The notes beneath the pieces were generated by a model. It saw only the letters and a list, made by a program, of their open reading frames with translations, made no database searches and had not been told where the DNA came from. A stretch of 5,372 bases of DNA. It comes from an uncultured Eubacterium sp. Lineage in GTDB: Bacteria; Bacillota_A; Clostridia; Lachnospirales; Lachnospiraceae. The stretch spans positions 1-5,372 of the forward strand of contig CAOKJJ010000260.1 of NCBI GenBank assembly GCA_948468465.1. The letters are read 5' to 3'. Shown here one piece after another: positions 1 through 5,372 of this stretch. Made by a program: the position numbers and the translations under genes. Positions within the stretch are counted from its first letter, which is position 1, and each line of letters begins with the position of its first letter.

Positions 1-1
1 G

Positions 2-1459
<1,458 letters not shown>

Positions 1460-1464
1460 ATATT

Positions 1465-1507
1465 ACAAGCTGCAGTTTTGTTACGTCAGGACTGCAGCTT
1501 GTTTTTT
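1465..1507 (+). terminator. Rho-independent terminator of guaB
   Basis: A perfect 12-bp inverted repeat (acaagctgcagt at 1465-1476, actgcagcttgt at 1491-1502) can be extended inward by four more RNA pairs, including two G-U, leaving a 6-base loop (1481-1486). A run of six T (1502-1507) begins at the last stem base. It starts 6 bases after the guaB stop. This is a textbook intrinsic terminator and separates guaB from the next gene. Confidence 0.93.
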
Positions 1508-1512
1508 CTTTA

Positions 1513-1541
1513 TTGTTACAATTGCATAAATTTTATGTAAT
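1513..1541 (+). promoter_or_regulatory. Candidate upstream promoter with overlapping 21-bp near-palindrome
   Basis: TTGTTA (1513-1518) and TGTAAT (1536-1541) are separated by 17 bases and match the sigma-A consensus at 4/6 and 5/6. The spacer and -10 box coincide with a near-perfect dyad: attgcataaa (1521-1530), a central t, then tttatgtaat (1532-1541), with one mismatched pair. A dyad here could be an operator for a dimeric regulator, but the tract is very AT-rich and may be fortuitous. The promoter would serve the BIG2 protein gene about 100 bases downstream. Confidence 0.35.
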
Positions 1542-1559
1542 ATTTTGGTAAATAATTTC

Positions 1560-1588
1560 TTGCATCATCATTACGAATTCGTTATACT
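1560..1588 (+). promoter_or_regulatory. Candidate proximal promoter of the BIG2 protein gene
   Basis: TTGCAT (1560-1565, 3/6 to the -35 consensus) and TATACT (1583-1588, 5/6 to the -10 consensus) have the optimal 17-base spacer. Transcription would begin near 1595 and give a leader of about 50 bases before the ATG at 1644. The -10 box is good and the -35 weak. Of the two candidates upstream of this gene, this one has the better position. Confidence 0.42.
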
Positions 1589-1592
1589 ATTG

Positions 1593-1601
1593 TTATCCAC
1601 A
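1593..1601 (+). promoter_or_regulatory. Perfect DnaA-box 9-mer
   Basis: TTATCCACA is identical to the consensus binding site of the replication initiator DnaA. It lies at the expected start of transcription from the 1583-1588 -10 box. It is isolated: no cluster of boxes and no dnaA/dnaN nearby, so this is not an origin. It may be a transcriptional DnaA site or chance. Confidence 0.35.
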
Positions 1602-1631
1602 GAAAATATACTAAAGAACATCGAGTTATGG

Positions 1632-1639
1632 AAAGGAGA
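1632..1639 (+). promoter_or_regulatory. Ribosome binding site fixing the BIG2 protein start at 1644
   Basis: AAAGGAGA, with GGAG at 1635-1638, lies 5 bases before the ATG at 1644. The frame is open back to an ATG at 1545, but that start would put a 33-residue polar extension before the signal peptide and has no Shine-Dalgarno. The 1644 start is therefore chosen. Confidence 0.85.
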
Positions 1640-1643
1640 AATT

Positions 1644-2651
1644 ATGAAACATATCATCAAACAAATGTCCTGTTTTATACTGGCATTCCTGTTGGCTGCC
1701 GGCACCGTTTCTTTATATCCGGGTTCTGCTGATGCCGCGGTCAAAAATATTGTAAAACCTGAATCGTGGGAAGTTGCATCAGCCAATGTTCCAGTCGTAA
1801 AAGATTTTACACTGCCGTCCTCTGCTACCGAAGTCGCATTGCTTGTCGGATGCAACGCCCCTTGTTCCTTCACGATGATGATATTCAACAGTGACGATAT
1901 GGAAGTAGATTCCATTCGAATTACCGAATCAGATTCGTTATGGGATACAGACAGCAACGGCGTCTATGCAAACGGCTACCGCGGCAGCTTTCCAGCCGGA
2001 GATTATCATGTCGCCATCACTTTTGACGCCGCAACCGCATATCAGTTTGCGGCCATCGCAAATATACAGGAAGCAGTGATCAGCAATACCATACTCACAG
2101 TTACCGAAGGCTTTTCCAAAAATTTATCGGTCAAAGATAACACCGGATCCATAAAATGGAAATCCAGCAAACCTGCTGTCGCCTCCGTAGACAAAAATGG
2201 AAAAGTAACCGGAATAAAACCGGGAAAATCCACGATTACAGCTTCTGTCGATGGCAAAAACCTGAAATGCACGGTCACCGTAAAAAGCAACAAATATATT
2301 TCCGTAAAGCTGTCAAACAGTGAAATTCCAAACGGCAAGGCAAGCTGGGAAGCATACAGCGCAGCCTATGATGAAAAAGGCAATCTGGCGATTAATTTCA
2401 GAATGATCAATAACTGCGGACATTATTCTGAATATTTGAAAAATTTAAGCGTAAAAGTAAAAACAGCGAAAGGTTCCACTGTCGCGTCTTATAAGGAAGC
2501 CAAAAAAACACTTTATGTCGCAGATCAAAGCTACAAGGACTTTAAGATCACCATTCCAAAATCCGAACTGAAAGTCAAAAAAAAGGTCGATTTAAGAAAT
2601 GTTTCGATTATAACAGACGGCAGCTTTGGCTACACATACTATTCCTATTAA
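1644..2651 (+). CDS. Secreted BIG2 (bacterial Ig-like) domain protein of unknown function
   Basis: Exported protein of 335 residues. Seen: a signal peptide with Lys/His-rich n-region (MKHIIKQ), hydrophobic core (about 10-25) and a probable signal peptidase I site after ADA (29-31). Residues about 33-145 are rich in alternating hydrophobic and polar residues and look like a beta-sandwich, with a Cys pair (Cys70, Cys74); ligand unknown. Residues about 150-213 form one BIG2 domain with the family pattern WKSSKPAVASVD (172-183), GKVTGIKPGKSTITA (186-200) and CTVTV (209-213). Residues about 217-335 are again beta-rich, Lys-rich and end in aromatics (GYTYYSY); I recognise no family there. No sortase motif, S-layer repeats or transmembrane anchor is visible, so it is probably secreted or loosely wall-associated. 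BIG2 domains commonly occur in surface and adhesion proteins, which supports only an extracellular role. It is a single-gene unit between the guaB terminator and the convergent repeat region. Confidence 0.85.
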   Translation: MKHIIKQMSCFILAFLLAAGTVSLYPGSADAAVKNIVKPESWEVASANVPVVKDFTLPSSATEVALLVGCNAPCSFTMMIFNSDDMEVDSIRITESDSLWDTDSNGVYANGYRGSFPAGDYHVAITFDAATAYQFAAIANIQEAVISNTILTVTEGFSKNLSVKDNTGSIKWKSSKPAVASVDKNGKVTGIKPGKSTITASVDGKNLKCTVTVKSNKYISVKLSNSEIPNGKASWEAYSAAYDEKGNLAINFRMINNCGHYSEYLKNLSVKVKTAKGSTVASYKEAKKTLYVADQSYKDFKITIPKSELKVKKKVDLRNVSIITDGSFGYTYYSY

Positions 2652-2660
2652 AAATATGTA

Positions 2661-2759
2661 AAAGAAACATCTTTATTGTAACACAAAAGTAATATAACTG
2701 AACTGTTACATTACTTTTCTGCAATAAAGATGTTTCTTTCGTAACAGTTCAGTTATATT
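2661..2759. repeat. Interleaved perfect inverted repeats (A-B-A'-B') between convergent genes
   Basis: Two long perfect inverted repeats overlap in interleaved order. A is aaagaaacatctttattg (2661-2678), with its complement A' at 2722-2739 (18 bp). B is aatataactgaactgttac (2691-2709), with its complement B' at 2741-2759 (19 bp). The spacers are 12, 12 and 1 bases. Inside A-A', aaaagtaat (2685-2693) also pairs with attactttt (2710-2718). In RNA, A:A' and B:B' can form as alternatives, or in principle together as a long H-type pseudoknot. B' ends in five T on the plus strand (2758-2762); five T on the minus strand (2654-2650) lie beyond A. A bidirectional terminator for the BIG2 and lipoprotein genes is the simplest role, but the interleaving is unusual for one. 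Confidence 0.85.
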
Positions 2760-2877
2760 TTTACAGCAGCATTCACCATTCGCTCAAGTTCATTTAGTTC
2801 TAAATAAATGCGCTGAATTTTGTTCCTTTTGCTAATTTCTTGTTTTCTTCTGTAAGAGGTTTTGTTTTTATCAATTC
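2753..2877 (-). pseudogene. Possible degraded coding tract downstream of the lipoprotein gene
   Basis: Directly after the lipoprotein stop, the same frame stays open for 25 codons to a TAG at 2800-2802 and reads like protein (KPLTEENKKLAKGTKFS within it). One base out of phase, from about 2812 down to a TAA at 2753-2755, another frame reads RIYLELNELERMVNAAVKI. Joining the two needs a single -1 shift near 2812. There is no start codon with a ribosome binding site. This may be the remnant of a longer lipoprotein C-terminus or of another gene, or chance in AT-rich DNA. I do not recognise a family. Confidence 0.22.
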
Positions 2878-3432
2878 TTACCGGTTCTTATTTGTGTTCT
2901 TATCTGTGTTTGCACTGCGGTTTTTCTTATTTGCATTGTCTGTTTGCGTGCCTGTTTTGTTATCCGTACCGGCCGTGCCATTGTCTGTTACGCCCGTCTC
3001 ATTATTTGTCACTGTGTCGTTTGTCGTGCCTGTGCCGTCACCTGTAGTGCCTGTGCCAGCCGTACCATTAGTTGTTGTTCCTGTGCCATTGTCTGTCGCG
3101 CCTGTGCCAGCCGCACCGTTATTTGTTGTACCTGTGCCATTTGCATCATTGCCGGTCAGATCCTCTACGCCGTCCATAACATCGTCACCGATGTCCTCAG
3201 CGCCGTCAATCACATCATCTACAACATTTCCATTATTTCCATTTTGATCTGTACCATTTGTTACAGAATTTGTGTTATCATTCATTCCGTCATCAACCGC
3301 ACTGTTTGTTCCATTTGTCTGGTCCGTGCCATTATTTGGCGTAGTACTGTTGTTATCCTCTTTTGTTGTACCACATCCGACAACAACGGTCAGTGCCAGT
3401 GCTGTCAATAATCCTAACATTAATTTTTTCAT
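2878..3432 (-). CDS. Low-complexity Asn/Thr/Gly/Asp-rich lipoprotein, unknown function
   Basis: Predicted membrane-anchored lipoprotein of 184 residues. Seen: a type II signal peptide (MKK, hydrophobic 4-18) with lipobox VVGC, so Cys20 would be lipidated and become the mature N-terminus. The mature part is almost all Asn, Thr, Gly and Asp. Residues about 70-92 differ: hydrophobics (V, I, M, L) alternate regularly with acidic residues, suggesting an acidic amphipathic helix. Residues about 99-151 are degenerate 17-residue repeats beginning GTGTT. The tail (168-184) is basic, KKNRSANTDKNTNKNR. There is no enzymatic motif. The ATG has AAGGAG (3441-3446) 8 bases upstream. It follows spoVAE in the same direction with an 84-base gap and no obvious terminator between, so read-through from the spoVA genes is possible. 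A spore or forespore-membrane role is inference from context only. Nothing shows the YhcN/YlaJ spore lipoprotein domain. Confidence 0.82.
   Translation of the reverse strand: MKKLMLGLLTALALTVVVGCGTTKEDNNSTTPNNGTDQTNGTNSAVDDGMNDNTNSVTNGTDQNGNNGNVVDDVIDGAEDIGDDVMDGVEDLTGNDANGTGTTNNGAAGTGATDNGTGTTTNGTAGTGTTGDGTGTTNDTVTNNETGVTDNGTAGTDNKTGTQTDNANKKNRSANTDKNTNKNR
2980..3138 (-). repeat. Degenerate 51-bp tandem repeat inside the lipoprotein gene
   Basis: Codons 99-115 and 116-132 (plus-strand 3088-3138 and 3037-3087) align codon for codon with most bases identical. A third, longer and more diverged unit covers codons 133-151. The plus-strand core cctgtgcc recurs at roughly 20-30 base intervals. Such repeats can vary in copy number by slippage, so the length of this lipoprotein may differ between strains. 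Confidence 0.65.
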
Positions 3433-3450
3433 ACTGTTGTCTCCTTTTTA

Positions 3451-3500
3451 CTTATGGTATAGTCATCCGATGACCGGATGAAAAATATTGTCTCCATAAG
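3451..3500 (-). promoter_or_regulatory. Nested inverted repeats directly upstream of the lipoprotein ribosome binding site
   Basis: Outer arms cttatgg (3451-3457) and ccataag (3494-3500) enclose inner arms tcatccg (3463-3469) and cggatga (3475-3481) with a 5-base loop. All 14 pairs are perfect. In minus-strand RNA the structure ends four bases before the Shine-Dalgarno (3441-3446). No T-run follows, so it is not a standard terminator. It could be a 5' leader or processing hairpin, or the inner dyad could be a DNA operator. Confidence 0.5.
3456..3484 (-). promoter_or_regulatory. Candidate promoter of the lipoprotein gene
   Basis: On the minus strand TTTTCA (3484-3479) and TATACC (3461-3456) are 17 bases apart, each 4/6 to sigma-A consensus. 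The 7-bp inner dyad (3463-3481) fills the spacer, an operator-like position. The match is modest, and a forespore sigma factor or read-through from spoVAE is equally possible. Confidence 0.28.
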
Positions 3501-3516
3501 GCAGTAAACTATACAT

Positions 3517-3873
3517 TTATTTGCGCATCTTTGGCTGGAAAATGAGTGAAGCAAGATAACCAAGCACAAGAGCGCCGGAAACGCCCACGGCACAGGATGT
3601 AAATCCGCCCATAAAAAGCCCGATAAATCCATTCTGGTCAATCGCTTCCTTCATGCCCTTCCAGAGCAGGTTGCCGAATCCTAACAATGGCACACTGGCT
3701 CCTGCTCCCGCATATTCCATCAAAGGTTCATATATCCCAATCGCGCCAAGCACTGTTCCGGTACATACAAGCGTAACCATAATCCGTCCCGGAAGCATCT
3801 TCGTTTTCTCCATCAAAATCTGGGCAAGAGCGCAGATCAGACCGCCTACCCAAAAAGCATTGATATAATCCAT
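3517..3873 (-). CDS. spoVAE: Stage V sporulation protein AE (SpoVA family inner-membrane protein)
   Basis: Small integral membrane protein of 118 residues, part of the SpoVA machinery that moves Ca-dipicolinic acid into the forespore and releases it on germination. Seen: a hydrophobic segment FWVGGLICALAQIL (8-21); a second at 31-48; the conserved SpoVA-type loop AGAGASVPLLGFGN (55-68); and a long hydrophobic C-terminal stretch (83-112) likely to make one or two helices, ending FQPKMRK. Length and the very short N-terminus fit SpoVAE; SpoVAC, its paralogue, normally has a longer N-terminal extension. The ATG at 3873 is preferred over a TTG 18 bases upstream because AAAGGGG sits 7 bases before it and the protein then starts like its homologues. 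It lies 36 bases after spoVAD, so the two are surely one transcription unit. Expression in the forespore under sigma-G is known for spoVA operons; it is not shown directly here. Confidence 0.93.
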   Translation of the reverse strand: MDYINAFWVGGLICALAQILMEKTKMLPGRIMVTLVCTGTVLGAIGIYEPLMEYAGAGASVPLLGFGNLLWKGMKEAIDQNGFIGLFMGGFTSCAVGVSGALVLGYLASLIFQPKMRK

Positions 3874-3880
3874 TGCAAAG

Positions 3881-3887
3881 CCCCTTT
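3881..3887 (-). promoter_or_regulatory. Ribosome binding site fixing the spoVAE start
   Basis: AAAGGGG on the minus strand lies 7 bases before the ATG at 3873-3871. The alternative TTG (3891-3889) would place this sequence inside the coding region and has no Shine-Dalgarno of its own, so the shorter protein is chosen. Confidence 0.75.
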
Positions 3888-3909
3888 CCAAAAATTGCTG
3901 TATTCATGC

Positions 3910-4923
3910 TTATCCGGCATACTCAATCACCACTCCATGCGCCGTTCCAGGCACATTCTGCCCTTCGTTAAAACTCACCTGCGAAAGCATCGCGCCAGTA
4001 GGCACAAATAAAATCCTTTTTAAACTTCCTGCCTCTACCTGAGGCAAAAAATGCGCGCTTAACGTCGTCGCGGAACAACCGCAGCCAGAACCACCCGACT
4101 GTGTGCCCTGTTCTTCTTTATCAAAAATCTCAATCCCGCAGTCGGTATGGTTGCCGCTGATATCATATCCTTCATCTTTTACAAGTTTCCACAAAATTTC
4201 CTGACCAACATATCCCAGATCACCCGTAACAATCAAATCGTAATCCTTCGGTGTCCATCCAAAATCTTTAAAATTCTGTACAATCAGCTTAGCTGCCGCA
4301 GGAGCCATCGCCGCTCCCATATTCATGGAATCCCGAATCCCGTAATCGGTAATGACTCCTGTCGTAATTCCCGTAATCCGGGCTGTCCCGCCGCTTTTTC
4401 CAAGCACAAACGCCCCGCTTCCTGTCACTGTCCAGGTTGCCGACAAAGGCCGCTGGTTGGCATATTCCACAGGAAAGCGGAACTGCTTTTCCGCACTTGC
4501 AAAATGACTGGACGTAATCGCCATCACATGATCCGCATATCCCGCCGCCACACACATCGCTCCAAGAGACAAGGCTTCTCCGCAGGTCGAACAGGCTCCA
4601 TACAATCCAAACAGCGGGATCTCATAGTTCATCAGTCCAAAAGATGTGGCAATCGTCTGTCCGAGCAGATCGCCTGCAAAAATATACCGGATGTCTTCCG
4701 GCTTTAAAGATGCCTTCCCCATGGCAAGCGCAGCCGCCTCCTTTTGCATGGTGCTTTCTGATTCCTCCCAGGAATCCTCTCCAAACTTATCGCTGCTGCA
4801 TACCATATCAAATAACTTGCCAAGCGGCCCCTCACCTTCTTTCTTCCCCACTACAGATGCACTGCTTAAAATAAAAGGAGCCTCCGCAAATCGGAGGCTC
4901 TGACTTCCTATCTGCTGTGTCAT
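3910..4923 (-). CDS. spoVAD: Stage V sporulation protein AD (dipicolinic-acid-binding, thiolase fold)
   Basis: SpoVAD is the cytosol-facing, peripheral subunit of the SpoVA channel and binds dipicolinic acid; it has a thiolase/ketoacyl-synthase fold without known catalysis. The 337 residues match the family length. Seen: the N-terminal motif VVGKKEGEGPLG (24-35); AGDLLGQ (83-89); a thiolase-like nucleophile elbow YGACSTCGEALSLGA (108-122) with Cys111; SSHFASAEKQFRFPVEY (138-154); TVTGSGAFVL (165-174); DSMNMGAAMAPAAA (198-211); TGDLGYVG (233-240); DCGIEIFD (261-268); the Gly/Cys-rich GGSGCGCSA (277-285); and FVPTGAMLS (306-314). The ATG has AAGGAG (4936-4931) 7 bases upstream. spoVAE follows after 36 bases. 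Unusually, spoVAC does not precede it: a terminator and a broken short frame lie upstream, so spoVAD seems to head its own unit here. Confidence 0.96.
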   Translation of the reverse strand: MTQQIGSQSLRFAEAPFILSSASVVGKKEGEGPLGKLFDMVCSSDKFGEDSWEESESTMQKEAAALAMGKASLKPEDIRYIFAGDLLGQTIATSFGLMNYEIPLFGLYGACSTCGEALSLGAMCVAAGYADHVMAITSSHFASAEKQFRFPVEYANQRPLSATWTVTGSGAFVLGKSGGTARITGITTGVITDYGIRDSMNMGAAMAPAAAKLIVQNFKDFGWTPKDYDLIVTGDLGYVGQEILWKLVKDEGYDISGNHTDCGIEIFDKEEQGTQSGGSGCGCSATTLSAHFLPQVEAGSLKRILFVPTGAMLSQVSFNEGQNVPGTAHGVVIEYAG

Positions 4924-4938
4924 AATGATTCTCCTTTT

Positions 4939-5046
4939 TTATGACGACTCGCAGGCGGACCGTTCCACCTGGCTTTCGTCTGTCTTTTTCTCAGTATTCC
5001 CAGATAAAACTCTTTTATGTACGCAATTTTGCTGTTATTTTACCAT
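4939..5046 (-). pseudogene. Short ORF broken at codon 4, or minimal leader ORF, upstream of spoVAD
   Basis: AAAGGAG (5060-5054) lies 7 bases before an ATG (5046-5044), an ideal initiation site. The frame reads Met-Val-Lys and stops at TAA (5037-5035). The same frame is then open for 31 codons (QQNCVHKRVLSG, then a polar stretch ending ERSACESS) and stops at TAA (4941-4939), three bases before the spoVAD Shine-Dalgarno. This geometry resembles a small gene translationally linked to spoVAD and inactivated by one nonsense change. It could instead be a regulatory minimal ORF, or coincidence. It does not look like SpoVAC, and I recognise no family. Confidence 0.3.
4992..5020 (-). promoter_or_regulatory. 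Weak candidate sigma-G promoter for spoVAD-spoVAE
   Basis: On the minus strand ACATA (5020-5016) resembles the sigma-G -35 pattern GHATR at 4 of 5 positions. AATACTG (4998-4992), after 17 bases, partly matches the -10 pattern CATNHTA. The spacing is right and a forespore promoter is expected for spoVA genes, but both boxes are imperfect, so this is only a candidate. Confidence 0.27.
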
Positions 5047-5079
5047 TGAAATTCTCCTTTCAGGTGAAATTTTCCACAC

Positions 5080-5118
5080 AAAAAAGAAAGTATCTCCATT
5101 TTTAACGGAAATACTTCC
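5080..5118 (-). terminator. Intrinsic terminator after the minus-strand gene at 5170
   Basis: In minus-strand RNA aaguauuucc (5116-5107) pairs along all ten positions with ggagauacuu (5097-5088), with one U-G wobble and a 9-base loop; one or two more pairs can be added at the base. Six T follow shortly after (5085-5080). It ends the upstream gene about 50 bases after its stop and makes an independent promoter for spoVAD likely. Confidence 0.75.
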
Positions 5119-5169
5119 CTCTGCTTAAAAACTTTTTATTGTTACATCAAATTCATTCCCTTATATAAT

Positions 5170-5372
5170 CTATTTTCCATACTGCTTTAAATAAACCTTT
5201 GCCTGTTCTAAGGACAGCCCAACTTTTTCCTGCATCCGTTTCATAATTAGCGCATCATCAAGTCCGTCCTCCTGCCCAAGTTCAACAATCATCCTTGCAG
5301 CTCCCACACGCATCAATCTTTCAGATTCCGTTTCAATAACAGTTCCGCCCATAATATTCACCAGCCTTTCTT
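5170..5372 (-). CDS. C-terminal part of an unidentified protein, cut by the window edge
   Basis: The minus-strand frame is open from the window edge to a TAG at 5172-5170, giving about 67 residues. The visible part is predicted mostly helical and charged: MGGTVIETESERLMRVG, then ARMIVELGQEDGLDD, and a final helix pair KRMQEKVGLSLEQAKVYLKQYGK. Possible internal starts are a GTG at 5361 (only 3 bases after AAAGG, too close) and an ATG at 5352 (GGTG 6 bases upstream). A complete small protein of about 60 residues therefore cannot be excluded, but the frame continuing to the edge favours a longer gene. The tail resembles in style the helical C-termini of clostridial Rpn/PD-(D/E)XK nuclease-transposase proteins; this is a weak impression from memory, without any catalytic motif in view. 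A terminator lies about 50 bases downstream. Confidence 0.5.
   Translation of the reverse strand, partial: ERLVNIMGGTVIETESERLMRVGAARMIVELGQEDGLDDALIMKRMQEKVGLSLEQAKVYLKQYGK

Noticed and set aside
1545..1643. Upstream start for the BIG2 protein, adding 33 residues
   Set aside because: It has no Shine-Dalgarno and would bury the signal peptide, and both the DnaA-box sequence and the proximal promoter candidate lie within it. The ATG at 1644 has a strong ribosome binding site.
2950..3160. Short regularly spaced repeats that might suggest a CRISPR array
   Set aside because: The repeats are degenerate, in phase with codons of the lipoprotein, and have no unique equal-length spacers; they are coding tandem repeats.
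2840..3247. Hydrophobic Val/Pro/Ser-rich frame on the plus strand opposite the lipoprotein gene
   Set aside because: It is the reverse complement of the repeat-rich lipoprotein, whose own strand has a clear Shine-Dalgarno, signal peptide and lipobox. The hydrophobic reading is an artefact of the repeats.
4147..4707. 186-codon open frame on the plus strand opposite spoVAD
   Set aside because: It is antisense to a confidently identified full-length gene; the sequence is Arg/His/Cys-rich and unlike a real protein.
4953..4970. Small hairpin aggcgg/ccacct in the spoVAD leader
   Set aside because: Six to seven pairs with a wobble and no T-run or other supporting signal; too weak to call.
5070..5078. 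TTTTCCACA, one mismatch from a DnaA box
   Set aside because: A single imperfect site in AT-rich DNA, far from the 1593 box, is expected by chance; there is no cluster suggesting an origin.

Overview
The window looks like chromosome from a spore-forming, low-to-moderate-GC Bacillota member, most likely a clostridial gut-type anaerobe (Lachnospiraceae-like). This rests on spoVAD and spoVAE homologues, strong AAGGAG-type ribosome binding sites before most genes, and a secreted BIG2-domain protein. Genus-level placement is inference.

Layout. (1) 5-1459 (+): complete IMP dehydrogenase (guaB), closed by a strong intrinsic terminator at 1465-1507. (2) 1508-1643: an AT-rich regulatory stretch with two promoter candidates, a 21-bp near-palindrome and a perfect DnaA-box 9-mer. 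(3) 1644-2651 (+): a secreted protein with a signal peptide, an N-terminal beta-sandwich-like region, one BIG2 Ig-like domain and an unrecognised C-terminal region. (4) 2652-2877: the convergent intergenic region. It holds two long perfect inverted repeats that are interleaved (order A-B-A'-B') rather than nested, then a coding-like but frame-broken tract on the minus strand. (5) 2878-3432 (-): a small low-complexity lipoprotein. (6) 3517-3873 (-) and 3910-4923 (-): spoVAE and spoVAD, the dipicolinic-acid channel genes, in the order spoVAD then spoVAE. (7) 4924-5169: the spoVAD leader, with a tiny or broken ORF behind a good Shine-Dalgarno and a minus-strand terminator. (8) 5170 to the window edge (-): the 3' end of an unidentified gene.

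Functionally, guaB (GTP synthesis) and the BIG2 protein are separate plus-strand units. The minus-strand block is sporulation-related: SpoVAD and SpoVAE take part in moving Ca-dipicolinate across the inner spore membrane. The lipoprotein lies just downstream of spoVAE in the same direction and may be co-transcribed with it. spoVAC, normally directly upstream of spoVAD, is not there; a terminator and a short broken frame occupy its usual place.

I see no clear new defence or mobile system. The most unusual structure is the interleaved inverted-repeat element at 2661-2759. No tRNA, rRNA, CRISPR array or insertion sequence was recognised.
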